This document shows positions 7,250-14,794 of a stretch of DNA of 64,000 nucleotides, one piece after another. The position numbers were made by a program, and so were the translations under genes. Under the pieces are notes generated by a model. The model saw only the letters and a program-made list of their open reading frames with translations, searched no databases and was not told where the DNA came from. The stretch covers positions 1 to 64,000 of the forward strand of contig JAHBWD010000001.1 in the NCBI GenBank assembly GCA_019637175.1, written 5' to 3'. The stretch comes from Labilithrix sp. (GTDB taxonomy: Bacteria > Myxococcota_A > Polyangia > Polyangiales > Polyangiaceae). Each line of letters begins with the position of its first letter. The stretch's first letter is position 1.

Positions 7250-8264
7250 CGAATGGTCGGCGCTGCGCGCCAGCACGCCGGGCCTCAAGGGGTTGGAGAC
7301 GGCCGAGCGCCTGGGCGTGAGCGAGGTCGAGATCGCCGCGCTCGGCTGCGGGGGCGGCGCCGCCGGCGTCTCCGCGACGCGGCTCGAGGCCGACTGGCCC
7401 GCCTTCATCGGCGAGCTGCCGAAGCTGGGGAAGGTGAAGGCGGTCACGCGCAACGCGAGCGCCGTGATCGAGGTCGAGGGGACGTACGACAACATCGCGT
7501 TCTTCGGTCCGATGGGGCAGAGCGTGAGCACGATCGATCTGCGGATCTTCTCGAGCCGTTGGAAACATGGCTTCGCCTTCCGTGAGGAGACGAAGCGCGG
7601 GCTCTCGCGCGGGCTCTCCTTCTTCGACGGCGCGGGCCGGGCGATCCACAAGCTCTTCGCGAGGCCGGAGAGCGACGCGGCGTTCTTCGACGAGCTCGTT
7701 CGCCGCCACACCGCGCGCGATCAGTCGCCGGCGCAGGAGGTGTCGCCTCCCGACCCGCCGCCGCCCGAGCGCCCCGACGCCGACATCGACGCGGTCGGCC
7801 TGCGCGAGGCGTGGCTCGCCATGCAGGACACGCACGAGCTCCACGGCCTGCTCCGGCGGCACGGCGCGACGCGCGAGCAGGCCTTCCGGCTCCTGGGCGG
7901 CGATCTCGCCTACGCCGTCGCGCCCGGCGCGTTCGAGCAGCTGCTCCGCGCCGCCGCGGGCACGGGCCTCGAGATCATGATCTTCGTGGGCAACCCGGGC
8001 CTCATCCAGATCTACTCCGGGCCCATCGTGCGCGTGGCGCCGATGGGCCCGTGGATCAACGTGCTCGATCCCGGCTTCGACCTGCACGTGCGCACCGATC
8101 GCATCGCGCGCGCCTGGATCGTGCTCAAGCCCACGAGCGACGGGCACGTGACCTCGCTCGAGGTGTACGACGCCCGAGGCGAGCAGATCGCGCTCATGGT
8201 GGGCAAGCGCAAGCCTGGTCAGGAAGAGCAGGCTGCCTGGCGGAAGCTCGCCGAAGGCGTGTGA
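7221..8264 (+). CDS. hmuS: HmuS/HemS/ChuS-type cytoplasmic heme-handling protein
   Basis: 347 residues, the usual length of HemS/ChuS proteins, which have two similar halves. Half 1 includes VTRNASAVIEVEGTYDNIAF and FGPMGQSVSTIDLRIFSSRW. Half 2 includes DTHELHGLLRRHGATREQAF and the pair PMGPWINVLDPGFDLHVR. The His-rich segment at the start of half 2 corresponds to the region of the heme-ligand His in ChuS. Members bind imported heme, and some degrade it to release iron; either role fits here. It is the last gene of the Fur-like-controlled operon, overlapping hmuV, and is convergent with the lipoprotein gene at 8282. Confidence 0.92.
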   Translation: MKRDPAKLRDEWSALRASTPGLKGLETAERLGVSEVEIAALGCGGGAAGVSATRLEADWPAFIGELPKLGKVKAVTRNASAVIEVEGTYDNIAFFGPMGQSVSTIDLRIFSSRWKHGFAFREETKRGLSRGLSFFDGAGRAIHKLFARPESDAAFFDELVRRHTARDQSPAQEVSPPDPPPPERPDADIDAVGLREAWLAMQDTHELHGLLRRHGATREQAFRLLGGDLAYAVAPGAFEQLLRAAAGTGLEIMIFVGNPGLIQIYSGPIVRVAPMGPWINVLDPGFDLHVRTDRIARAWIVLKPTSDGHVTSLEVYDARGEQIALMVGKRKPGQEEQAAWRKLAEGV

Positions 8265-8281
8265 GCGACCGAAGCGTCAGA

Positions 8282-8833
8282 TCACTTCGACTTCTTCCGG
8301 CCGCGCATCTCGACCCCGGCGGCGGTGAGCTCGGTCACCTCCGCCGAGCCGTCGGGGCGCTTGTTGGTGACGGTGCCGCCCTCGGCCTCGAGCTCGAGGA
8401 CCTGGCCCTTGGTGAGCACCGTGACAGCGACCTTCGCCTGCATCGTGACGCGCGCGCCGCGCGAGTCGAGCGGAACGAAGAAGCCGTAGTCCTTGAAGCG
8501 GATCGTGAGGCCGGCGCCGTCGCGCTCGGCGTCGGGGCGGACCTCCATCCAGCAGCCACGCTTCGTGCAGTTGGCGCGGACCGTGCCGCTCGTGAGGACC
8601 TCTTTCCGATTGAACTTCGCGGGATCGGCGACGATCTCCGCGAACCCGGCCTTCGGCAGCGTGGTGTCGAGCGGATCGCCGAAGAGCTCGTACGGCTCGG
8701 CCGGCTCCTCGGCCGGCGGCTCCTCGGTCGCGGGCGGCTCTTGCCCGGGCGCTTGCTGCGCGGGCGCCGGCGCAGGCGAGCTGCAGGCCGTAACGAACAG
8801 AAGCGAGACGAGGCCGATGCGGAGCGTGCTCAT
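8282..8833 (-). CDS. DUF4920 domain lipoprotein
   Basis: 183 residues, MSTLRIGLVSLLFVTAC, with a lipobox and then a Pro/Glu/Ala-rich tether of about 35 residues (PAPAQQAPGQEPPATEEPP). The folded part has YELFGDPLDTTLPKAGFAEI, then SGTVRANCTKRGCWMEV and LTIRFKDYGFFVPLDSRGA. The Cys-x4-Cys-Trp-Met segment is typical of DUF4920. The domain is small and beta-rich and of unknown biochemical role; the two Cys could bind metal or form a disulfide. It is convergent with hmuS (17-base gap). No obvious promoter element of the Fur type precedes it. Confidence 0.82.
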   Translation of the reverse strand: MSTLRIGLVSLLFVTACSSPAPAPAQQAPGQEPPATEEPPAEEPAEPYELFGDPLDTTLPKAGFAEIVADPAKFNRKEVLTSGTVRANCTKRGCWMEVRPDAERDGAGLTIRFKDYGFFVPLDSRGARVTMQAKVAVTVLTKGQVLELEAEGGTVTNKRPDGSAEVTELTAAGVEMRGRKKSK

Positions 8834-8909
8834 GGTCTTTTCACCGTCGGGAAGAGGTGCCGGGTTATGGTCGATTTCCTGATGCAGATCAAGGCGGGGG
8901 CCGCGCGCG

Positions 8910-9674
8910 CTAATCGACCTGGAAGGTCACGTTGTCGTAGCGAAAAGCCCACGCGTCGTGCGGCGGTCCGGCGGCGTCGAGGCCCAAGAGCATCGTCGGC
9001 GCGGCGCTCGCGAACGGCGGCGCGATCGGGACGTGATCGACCACCGCGTCGCTCCCGAAGCGGACGGTCATGATCCCCGCGCCCGCGGCGTTCACGTCGA
9101 CGTCGATCCGGACCGAGACCCACTTGCCCTGACCTTCGAGCGCGCGGCTCGCGGGGAAGCGGCCTTCGGTCTCGGCGCCGGCCTCGTCGCGGCGGCGCTC
9201 GTAGCCGTACCACTCGCCCCGCTCGTTGGTCGCGACGCCGACCTCGTACGTCGGCTCGGCCGCGAACGCGAGGCCGAGGACGCGCACGGCGGCCGCAGCC
9301 TTCGCCGATCGCTGCTCTTCGCGCATCTGCACGAACACGCGGTACTTCGTTCCCGAGCCGAACGCCTTCTCGAGCCGCGCGCGCCCGATCTCCGTGGCCG
9401 ACGCGGTGACCGTGGCGAGCAGCGACGAAGGCGCGGACGCGGGCGTCGTCGTGTCGACGGTGAGCGCGCCGCCGCTCTCGCTCCGCGTTTCGAAGCGGGC
9501 GGGGAGGGGGCCCTCGTCGAAGTCTTCGCAGAACTGGAGGACGGGCCGAGTGAAGCAGAACGTGTCCGGTCGCGTCTCGCCCTCCGCGCCGGCGTCGGCG
9601 GGCGCCGCGCCCTCCTTCGAAGAGCACGCGAACGTCACCATCGCGGTCGCGGCCGAAACGACGAGGAGCCTCAT
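8910..9674 (-). CDS. lipoprotein, probable lectin/glucanase-like fold, unknown function
   Basis: 254 residues. I chose the second possible Met (9674), giving MRLLVVSAATAMVTFACSSK with a lipobox at Cys 17. The mature protein has FCFTRPVLQFCEDFDEGPLP and RFETRSESGGALTVDT near the N-terminus and ends AWAFRYDNVTFQVD. That start (DFDE...P..) and end (YDNVTF) are reminiscent of concanavalin-like beta-sandwich proteins in myxobacteria, but no catalytic motif is visible. Two Cys near residues 40-50 may form a disulfide. It lies downstream of the methyltransferase gene on the same strand with a 39-base gap. It could be cotranscribed with the Fur-like-controlled pair, though this is not certain. Confidence 0.7.
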   Translation of the reverse strand: MRLLVVSAATAMVTFACSSKEGAAPADAGAEGETRPDTFCFTRPVLQFCEDFDEGPLPARFETRSESGGALTVDTTTPASAPSSLLATVTASATEIGRARLEKAFGSGTKYRVFVQMREEQRSAKAAAAVRVLGLAFAAEPTYEVGVATNERGEWYGYERRRDEAGAETEGRFPASRALEGQGKWVSVRIDVDVNAAGAGIMTVRFGSDAVVDHVPIAPPFASAAPTMLLGLDAAGPPHDAWAFRYDNVTFQVD

Positions 9675-9713
9675 GCGCGCTGCCCATAGCACGCGATCGC
9701 GCGGATTCGAGCG

Positions 9714-10469
9714 TCATACCAGCCGGAGATGGAAGACCGCCGGCAGGCGCCAGCGGGGAAACATCCTCGACACCGCCTCGATTCCGGCGAGATCGTGGCG
9801 TACGCCGAGGGGCTGCTCTTCGGGACGAACGAAGCGGATCCGCGGAAAGCGCGTGAAGCCGCCCTCGCCGTCGCTGATCGCGAGCGACGCGCGCGAAGCG
9901 CGTCGCAGCATCCGCGACGGATCGCCGTCGAGGACGAGCTCGGTGCCCGCGGGGAGACACGCCGACGCGCGCGTGAAGAACGCGTCGCGGACGTCCGGAG
10001 CGGCGCGCATGAGGCCTCCCTCGGCGATGAGGAGCATGGGGACGTCGGCGGCGTCTCGGAGGCACGACATCCATTTCGTGCAGCCGAACGAGCAGCACGA
10101 CGCGATGATGTGTCGATCGCACGGCTCCAGGATCTCGTGCTCGAACGCGGCGAGCGCGGGAGGCTCGAGATCGATCCAGCGCAGCGAGCCGTTGTCGACG
10201 CGCGAGAACCGCGTGCATAGACCGGGAAAGAGGGCGACCGCGAGGCCCTGGGGGTGGCGGGCGAAGAAGCCGCGCACGAGATCGTCGACCACCATCGTGT
10301 GCACCGCGACGGCGCGGAGGCGTCGTTCGTCGAAGCGATCGAGGTCGAGATCGAGCTTGTCGCAGACGTCCTCGGCGACCGGATCGCAGAACCCCAGATC
10401 GGGGAAGCGCCGTCGGGCGAGCGCGCGGCTCGCGAGGGAGAGGACCATGTCTTCGGGCACGTCGATCAT
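9714..10469 (-). CDS. LCM/TcmP-type SAM-dependent methyltransferase-like protein
   Basis: 251 residues. LRAVAVHTMVVDDLVRGFFA followed by LALFPGLCTRFSRVD-like sequence (reads VALFPGLCTRFSRV) and LRWIDLEPPALAAFEHEIL matches the leucine carboxyl methyltransferase family, where the pattern is R-T-x3-D, NLGAGLDTR and a D-x-P motif. MLLIAEGGLMRA matches the family's EG motif. The usual GAG Gly residues of the SAM site are partly changed (LFPGLCTR), so activity needs checking. It is preceded by a 127-residue unknown gene 12 bases upstream, and the pair sits behind a Fur-like promoter. This suggests iron-limitation-induced modification of a small molecule or protein; the substrate is unknown. Confidence 0.7.
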   Translation of the reverse strand: MIDVPEDMVLSLASRALARRRFPDLGFCDPVAEDVCDKLDLDLDRFDERRLRAVAVHTMVVDDLVRGFFARHPQGLAVALFPGLCTRFSRVDNGSLRWIDLEPPALAAFEHEILEPCDRHIIASCCSFGCTKWMSCLRDAADVPMLLIAEGGLMRAAPDVRDAFFTRASACLPAGTELVLDGDPSRMLRRASRASLAISDGEGGFTRFPRIRFVRPEEQPLGVRHDLAGIEAVSRMFPRWRLPAVFHLRLV

Positions 10470-10481
10470 CGGGGGCCTCGA

Positions 10482-10865
10482 TCAGGAGAACATCGGGTCG
10501 CGGGCGTGGACGACGTCGTCGACGAACGCGCGCTCGATGCGAAGGAGCGCGGCCTTCGAGGGGAGCGCGACGCGGTGCTCGCGCACGAGCGTCGCCAGGT
10601 GCTCGTAGTCGGGCGCCTGCCCCTTCCACCCCGCGACGGGGAAGGCCTCGTAGAAGCCGCGCGTGAGCCGCGAGGGCGTGAGGATCGACACGCCTGCGCG
10701 CGGGTGCCAGAGCTGGACGTGCCAGAAGCCGCGCGTCGCGAAGTACTCGAACTGGCGATCGCCGAAGACGCGCACCTCCCAGCCTTCGAGCGTGAGGGCG
10801 AGATCGCGCTCGCGCGGATCATGCGGCGGGGGAGGCGGCGGAGGCTCGAGGATGGCGAGGTTCAT
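10482..10865 (-). CDS. 127-residue protein of unknown function, Fur-like promoter
   Basis: MNLAILEPPPPPPPHDPRER opens with a Pro run, then a mixed alpha/beta domain. It contains YFATRGFWHVQLWHPRAGVS and FYEAFPVAGWKGQAPDYEHL, and ends VDDVVHARDPMFS. It has no signal peptide, membrane segment or cysteine, and is Trp/His-rich in the middle. I do not recognise the family. The ATG complement at 10863-10865 lies 13 bases from the operator block at 10879-10898. The LCM-type methyltransferase follows at once on the same strand, so the two probably work together, perhaps as scaffold or substrate-binding partner (inference). Confidence 0.65.
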   Translation of the reverse strand: MNLAILEPPPPPPPHDPRERDLALTLEGWEVRVFGDRQFEYFATRGFWHVQLWHPRAGVSILTPSRLTRGFYEAFPVAGWKGQAPDYEHLATLVREHRVALPSKAALLRIERAFVDDVVHARDPMFS

Positions 10866-10878
10866 GGGCCACTGATAA

Positions 10879-10924
10879 TGAAAGTCGTTTTCAGTAAGGT
10901 CCCACGCCGCGAGGGCTCTGTCAA
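10879..10924 (-). promoter_or_regulatory. promoter and Fur-like operator of the 127-aa/methyltransferase pair
   Basis: Read leftward: a perfect TTGACA (plus-strand complement at 10919-10924), 20 bases, then CTTACTGAAAACGACTTTCA. This block agrees with the hmuY block at 16 of 20 positions and has the same distance to the -35 element within one base. On the plus strand, GATAATGAAAGTCGTTTTC (10874-10892) matches the 19-base Fur consensus at 15 positions. The pair therefore very likely shares the regulator of the heme operon, whatever its exact identity. Confidence 0.7.
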
Positions 10925-10946
10925 CGCGCTTTTCGCGCGCCCGCGA

Positions 10947-12248
10947 TTAGCGGCGGCGCGCGCGGACGAAGAGCGCCGCCGCGCCCGCGGCGACGACGAC
11001 GACGACGACGATCGCGCCGGTCGAGCCGAGCCCGCGCGTCGGCGCCGGCGCGTCGGGTCGCGCCGCGCCCGCGTCGGGCGAAGCCGATCGCGCGCCCACG
11101 GGATCGAGGCCGAGCTGCGCGCGGAGCTTCTCGAATTCGCCGGCGCACTCCTTCTGCACGTTGCTCCCGGCGGGGCACTCGAGCAGGCCGCCGATGCCGG
11201 CGAGGTGCAGTCGATCGACGAACGTGCTCCCGCGGTCGGTCGACGATCCGGCGATGAAGCCGCTCGCTTCGCTCGAGCACGCCCAGAGCACGCCGCCACG
11301 CTCCGCGAGGCATTGCACCTTGAGATCGCTCGCGCGCTCCACGCCTTCACGCGTGCCGCGATGCAGGCCGTCGTCGGGGCCTCCGATCCAGAGCGCGTCA
11401 CCTCCCTGCGCGAGGGCGAAGCCGAGGAGCGGGCCCTTCGCGGCGAAGACCTTCTCGAGCGTCTTGCCGCCGTCGTCGGTGACCAAGAGGCGCGTGCCGC
11501 GTTCGACCGGCGCCGACGTTCGGAGGTAGACGCGATCGGGGCGCGCGGGATCGACCGCCGCGATGAACGGCGCGAGCTCCTTGTCGTCGAGGGGGATCGC
11601 GCGCTCGGTCCACTTGGCGCCGGCGTTCGTCGAGACGAGGAGCGCGCCCTGGCGCGGGCTGTCGTCGCCGCGCACCGCCGAGACGTAGAGGCGCGAGGGA
11701 TCGCTCGGAGCGACCTCGACGCTCTCGGCGAGGAGCGTCGGATCCATGAGCGCGCCGAGCGGCGCGAACGTCTTCGCGTCGTCGGTCGAGAGATACAGGC
11801 GCGACTTGTAGAGGCTGCCGCCGTCGCCGCGCTTGTCGTAGCTCGACGAGAGCGCGACGAGCGCGCCGTCGCTGCGCTCGGTGAGATCGACGAAGACGGT
11901 CGCGCCGTCGGGCATCGGGACCGAGGCCCACGTGCAGCCGCCGTCGCGCGAGACCCGGACGCCTTCGAACAATCCCGCGACGATCGCGCCGCTCTTGGTC
12001 ACGACGTACGACGGATCTTCGAGGCTCGAGAAGCCGACGCCGCGCTCGCAGATCCACCGCCACGACTTGCCCGCGTCGCGGGTGACGAGGAGGCCGAAGG
12101 TGACCCGCACGATCACCGTCTGCGGATCCGAGGGCGAGAAGATCACCGCGTTCGACGCGGGGAACCGACCGTTCGCCCGCGCGACTTCCGGGCGCACGAC
12201 GGCGATCGCGATCGCGAACGCCAAGAGCCGTGCGAGGCCTCGCCACAT
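10947..12248 (-). CDS. secreted beta-propeller (sortilin/BNR-like) protein with C-terminal membrane anchor
   Basis: 433 residues with a signal peptide (MWRGLARLLAFAIAIAVVRP). Repeats of the type VTRDAGKSWRW, VSRDGGCTWASV, STNAGAKWTERAI, VTDDGGKTLEK and STDRGSTF are BNR/sortilin-like Asp-box blades spaced about 60-70 residues. They indicate a propeller. A linker rich in Ala/Pro/Asp precedes one C-terminal hydrophobic segment (GAIVVVVVVAAGAAALFVRA) followed by Arg residues, a surface-anchoring tail like MYXO-CTERM but without its Cys. Function is unknown; such proteins in myxobacteria are usually surface-displayed. It is divergent from the HemJ-like gene at 12289. Confidence 0.78.
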   Translation of the reverse strand: MWRGLARLLAFAIAIAVVRPEVARANGRFPASNAVIFSPSDPQTVIVRVTFGLLVTRDAGKSWRWICERGVGFSSLEDPSYVVTKSGAIVAGLFEGVRVSRDGGCTWASVPMPDGATVFVDLTERSDGALVALSSSYDKRGDGGSLYKSRLYLSTDDAKTFAPLGALMDPTLLAESVEVAPSDPSRLYVSAVRGDDSPRQGALLVSTNAGAKWTERAIPLDDKELAPFIAAVDPARPDRVYLRTSAPVERGTRLLVTDDGGKTLEKVFAAKGPLLGFALAQGGDALWIGGPDDGLHRGTREGVERASDLKVQCLAERGGVLWACSSEASGFIAGSSTDRGSTFVDRLHLAGIGGLLECPAGSNVQKECAGEFEKLRAQLGLDPVGARSASPDAGAARPDAPAPTRGLGSTGAIVVVVVVAAGAAALFVRARRR

Positions 12249-12288
12249 GACGTCGATGACGTATCACGGTTCGGGTAGAGTGGACGCA

Positions 12289-12747
12289 GTGACCGCCGCC
12301 ATTCTCCTCGTGCACCTGCTCTCGTTCGCAGCTTATGTCGGCGCAGGCTTCGCCCAGCAGAGGCTCATGAAGGCTTCGGCGAAGAGCGGCCTCACCGGCG
12401 ACGTGAGAGACGCGTACGAGCGCCTCTCGGCGGGGATCATCACGAAGATCGAGCTCCCGGCCATCTTCGGGTCGATCGCGAGCGGCGTCGCCTTCATCGC
12501 CCAGAACCCGGCGCTCATGAAGCTCGGTTGGCTGCACGGCAAGATCACGTGCGTGCTCTTGCTCGCGGTCTTGAGCCACCTCGAGATGTTCAACGCGCGG
12601 CGCATCGTCGCCGCGCGCGCGCGCGGGGAGGCGGGCGCCGACGAGGCGATCGCGGCGCGCAAGGCGAGGCATGGTCTGTTCGGCACGATCGGCGCGATCC
12701 TCGTCGTGATCGTCCTCGTCCTCGTCACGTTCGTCCGTCTGGGCTAG
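12289..12747 (+). CDS. HemJ/CopD-like four-helix membrane protein
   Basis: 152 residues from a GTG at 12289 (another GTG at 12280 is in frame). There are four predicted membrane helices: AILLVHLLSFAAYVGAGFA, ELPAIFGSIASGVAFIA, LHGKITCVLLLAVLSHL and FGTIGAILVVIVLVLVTF. The WLHGKITCVLLLAVLSHLE segment resembles the W-h-h-K-h...H pattern of HemJ, a heme-dependent protoporphyrinogen oxidase, and related CopD-type proteins. The His in the first helix and in LSHLE are candidate heme or metal ligands. The short length and neighbouring copper-type genes leave both a HemJ-like and a copper-related role open. Confidence 0.62.
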   Translation: MTAAILLVHLLSFAAYVGAGFAQQRLMKASAKSGLTGDVRDAYERLSAGIITKIELPAIFGSIASGVAFIAQNPALMKLGWLHGKITCVLLLAVLSHLEMFNARRIVAARARGEAGADEAIAARKARHGLFGTIGAILVVIVLVLVTFVRLG

Positions 12748-12756
12748 GATGAGCGC

Positions 12757-13143
12757 ATGTGGGTTCGGCTCGCGGTGAGCCTCCTCGGGTTGCTCGTCGC
12801 GCTCGGCGCGTCGCTCCCGACCTACGCCCGCATCCTCGGCGGCCCAGAGGCGCACGCTTGCCACTGCGAGACGCGCGGAGGCCACGCGCACTGCGCGTGC
12901 CCGATCTGCTTCCCCGAGCTCCGCTCGCCCGACGACGGCTTCGAGAGCGTGCTGAAGGGCGTCTGCGGCGACGACGATCTCGCGCGCGTCACCGCGCCCG
13001 TCGATCGCGCGACGCCGCACGATCGCGTCATCGTCCTCGATCCACCCGAGGCCGTGATCCTCTTGCCTCTGCCCGAACGTGCGCCGCCCCGGTGGCGTCC
13101 GGTCCTCGAGCCACGACCTCCTCGCGACGCGCGCGCGGCCTGA
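12757..13143 (+). CDS. small secreted Cys/His-rich protein, possible metal binder
   Basis: 128 residues. The N-terminal hydrophobic segment is MWVRLAVSLLGLLVALGASL. Just after it is a compact Cys/His cluster, HACHCETRGGHAHCACPICF (residues about 34-53), with six Cys and three or four His in 20 residues, the type of sequence expected to bind copper or zinc. The rest is Pro/Arg-rich and likely disordered (PLPERAPPRWRPVLEPRPPR). It sits 9 bases after the HemJ-like gene and about 100 bases before the YcnI gene. I do not recognise a family. Metal binding is inferred from composition only. Confidence 0.65.
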   Translation: MWVRLAVSLLGLLVALGASLPTYARILGGPEAHACHCETRGGHAHCACPICFPELRSPDDGFESVLKGVCGDDDLARVTAPVDRATPHDRVIVLDPPEAVILLPLPERAPPRWRPVLEPRPPRDARAA

Positions 13144-13246
13144 GCCGCGCTCTCCGCGAAGTCGTGCCTGCGCGCGCGGCGCCGCTCTTTCGAAGGGCGA
13201 CGCCGACACGCGCCAACGCTCATTTCATTCGAAGAAGAGGATCCCC

Positions 13247-13957
13247 ATGAGGACCAAGACCAAGATTTTTGCGATCGCCGCCCTCGGAACGCTGCTCGGC
13301 ACCGTCGTCGCCCACGCTCACGTCGGCGTCGCGTCGGGGCCGGCCACCGCGAACGTGACCCAGGAGGTCACGTTCAGCGTCGGGCATGGATGCCTCGGCT
13401 CCACCGTCGACACCTACCGCGTGCGCGTCGAGATCCCCGCCGGCGTCACCAACGTGAGAGCGCTCACGAGCGACTTCGGCAAGCCGACGCTCGAGAAGGA
13501 CGGAGGCGGCGTCGTCACGGCCGTCGTCTGGCAGAAGTCGGTCGACGATCTCGTCGAGGGCGACACCAACTACTACAAGCTCACGATGCGCGTGAGGCCG
13601 CCGAACGCGCCCTTCACCAAGATCTCGTTCCCCGTCTACCAGACGTGCCGCGATCTCGCGGGCGTCGAGTCGACGAACGACTGGGTCGGGACCCCGACGC
13701 TCCCGGACGGCGGTCTCACGTCGCCCGATCCCGCGCCGGTCGTCACCGTCATGCCTGCGCGCGTACCCGGCTGGAACAAGTACCCGATCCCGGTCGCGAT
13801 CAAGGATCTGTCGATCTTCAACGACGCGCTCATCGTGTGGAAGGGGAGCGCGGCCTACAGCAAGAACCCCAACACGGCGGCGCAGATCACCTCCGAGCCC
13901 GGCGTCACCGCGCTCACCGAGCTCGCGGCCGGCGACGAGATCTGGGTCAAGTACTAG
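13247..13957 (+). CDS. ycnI: YcnI family (DUF1775) copper-binding protein
   Basis: 236 residues from ATG 13247, preceded by GAAGAAGAGG. The leader MRTKTKIFAIAALGTLLGTVVAHA is followed at the predicted cleavage site by HVGVASGPATAN. An N-terminal His exposed after signal cleavage is the copper ligand (histidine brace) in characterised YcnI proteins. Family motifs follow: EVTFSVGHGCLGS, VRVEIPAGV, YYKLTMRVRPPNAPFTKI and FPVYQTC. Unlike many relatives it lacks a C-terminal membrane anchor and ends IWVKY, so it should be soluble in the periplasm. YcnI usually neighbours YcnJ/CopD importers, which are absent here; a Csp-type copper store lies 840 bases downstream instead. Confidence 0.85.
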   Translation: MRTKTKIFAIAALGTLLGTVVAHAHVGVASGPATANVTQEVTFSVGHGCLGSTVDTYRVRVEIPAGVTNVRALTSDFGKPTLEKDGGGVVTAVVWQKSVDDLVEGDTNYYKLTMRVRPPNAPFTKISFPVYQTCRDLAGVESTNDWVGTPTLPDGGLTSPDPAPVVTVMPARVPGWNKYPIPVAIKDLSIFNDALIVWKGSAAYSKNPNTAAQITSEPGVTALTELAAGDEIWVKY

Positions 13958-13974
13958 GGAGCCAGGAGAAGATC

Positions 13975-14229
13975 ATGCGCTCCTCCAGGCTCCTTCTGAT
14001 CGCGGCGCTCGCGTGCTGCGGAGAAAGCGCGGTCAACGCGCCTGATCCGACGCCGACGCCGGTCATACCGTCCGACGGCGGGCCTCCGCCGATCCCTCCC
14101 GGCGACAGCGGGACCGACGCGCAGCCTCCGGGACCGCGCACGTCGTGCCTCGATCGTCCGACCGAGCTGTCGCGTCCGCCGACGAATCGGCTGCCGTGCG
14201 AGCTCATTCCCCCGGGGCTCTCGCTATGA
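13975..14229 (+). CDS. small Pro-rich lipoprotein
   Basis: 84 residues, MRSSRLLLIAALACCGESAV, with a lipobox (ALAC|C or LA|CC). The mature chain is Pro/Asp/Gly-rich (NAPDPTPTPVIPSDGGPPPI) and has two further Cys (TSCLDRP and LPCELIPPG) that could bind metal or pair. AGGGAGCCAGGAGAAG before the ATG supplies a ribosome site. It follows ycnI by 17 bases and overlaps the next start (ATGA), so it belongs to the ycnI operon. Function is unknown. Confidence 0.7.
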   Translation: MRSSRLLLIAALACCGESAVNAPDPTPTPVIPSDGGPPPIPPGDSGTDAQPPGPRTSCLDRPTELSRPPTNRLPCELIPPGLSL

Positions 14230-14771
14230 GCCGCGCGATCTTCGCCGCGAGCCTCGCCGTGGGCGTGGCGTTCGCGGCGTGCTCGAGCAACACGCCCTCG
14301 ACGGAGGATCCGGCGGGCTCTTGCGATCAGCTCGCGAGGGCCTGCCATCCTTACGACAAGGAGACCGCGATCGGCCACGAGTGCCACGAGCTCGGGCACG
14401 CGGGCAACGACACCGCCTGCGCGCCGCGCAAGGCGGAGTGCCTCGCGGCGTGTCCGCCGCGCGAAGCGGGACCGACGCCGACGCCGGTCGACGCGGGCGA
14501 AGCCGGCGACGGCGGCGACGCGTCGTCGACCGACGGTGGAGAGACCGACGTCTGTCCCGCGTACTGCACCTGCCTCGCCGAAGCCTGCTCGGCGATCGCG
14601 GGCTATCCATTCGCCGCCGCGGGATCGTGCGCCGCGCGCTGCGCGGCGATGACGGCCGACGAGAAGAAGTGCTGGCCGGGCTTCTGCGAACAAGCCAAGA
14701 CGAGCGCGGCGAGCAAGGCGCACCTCTGCGAGCACGCCTGGGGAGACCTGGGCCTCGACGAGTGCCCGTGA
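14226..14771 (+). CDS. Cys-rich lipoprotein of unknown function
   Basis: 181 residues, MSRAIFAASLAVGVAFAAC, with a lipobox. The mature N-terminus has CDQLARACHPYDKETAIGHE followed by CHELGHAGNDTACAPRKAEC, a dense Cys/His segment. An Asp/Gly/Thr-rich spacer follows, then a second Cys cluster (CPAYCTCLAEACSAI, CAARCAAM, KKCWPGFC). There are about 17 Cys in the mature chain, arranged in pairs. The start overlaps the previous stop. Location after ycnI and facing the Csp-type gene suggests a copper- or redox-linked role; that is inference. Confidence 0.7.
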   Translation: MSRAIFAASLAVGVAFAACSSNTPSTEDPAGSCDQLARACHPYDKETAIGHECHELGHAGNDTACAPRKAECLAACPPREAGPTPTPVDAGEAGDGGDASSTDGGETDVCPAYCTCLAEACSAIAGYPFAAAGSCAARCAAMTADEKKCWPGFCEQAKTSAASKAHLCEHAWGDLGLDECP

Positions 14772-14794
14772 ACGCGTGATCGAGGAGGCGTGCG

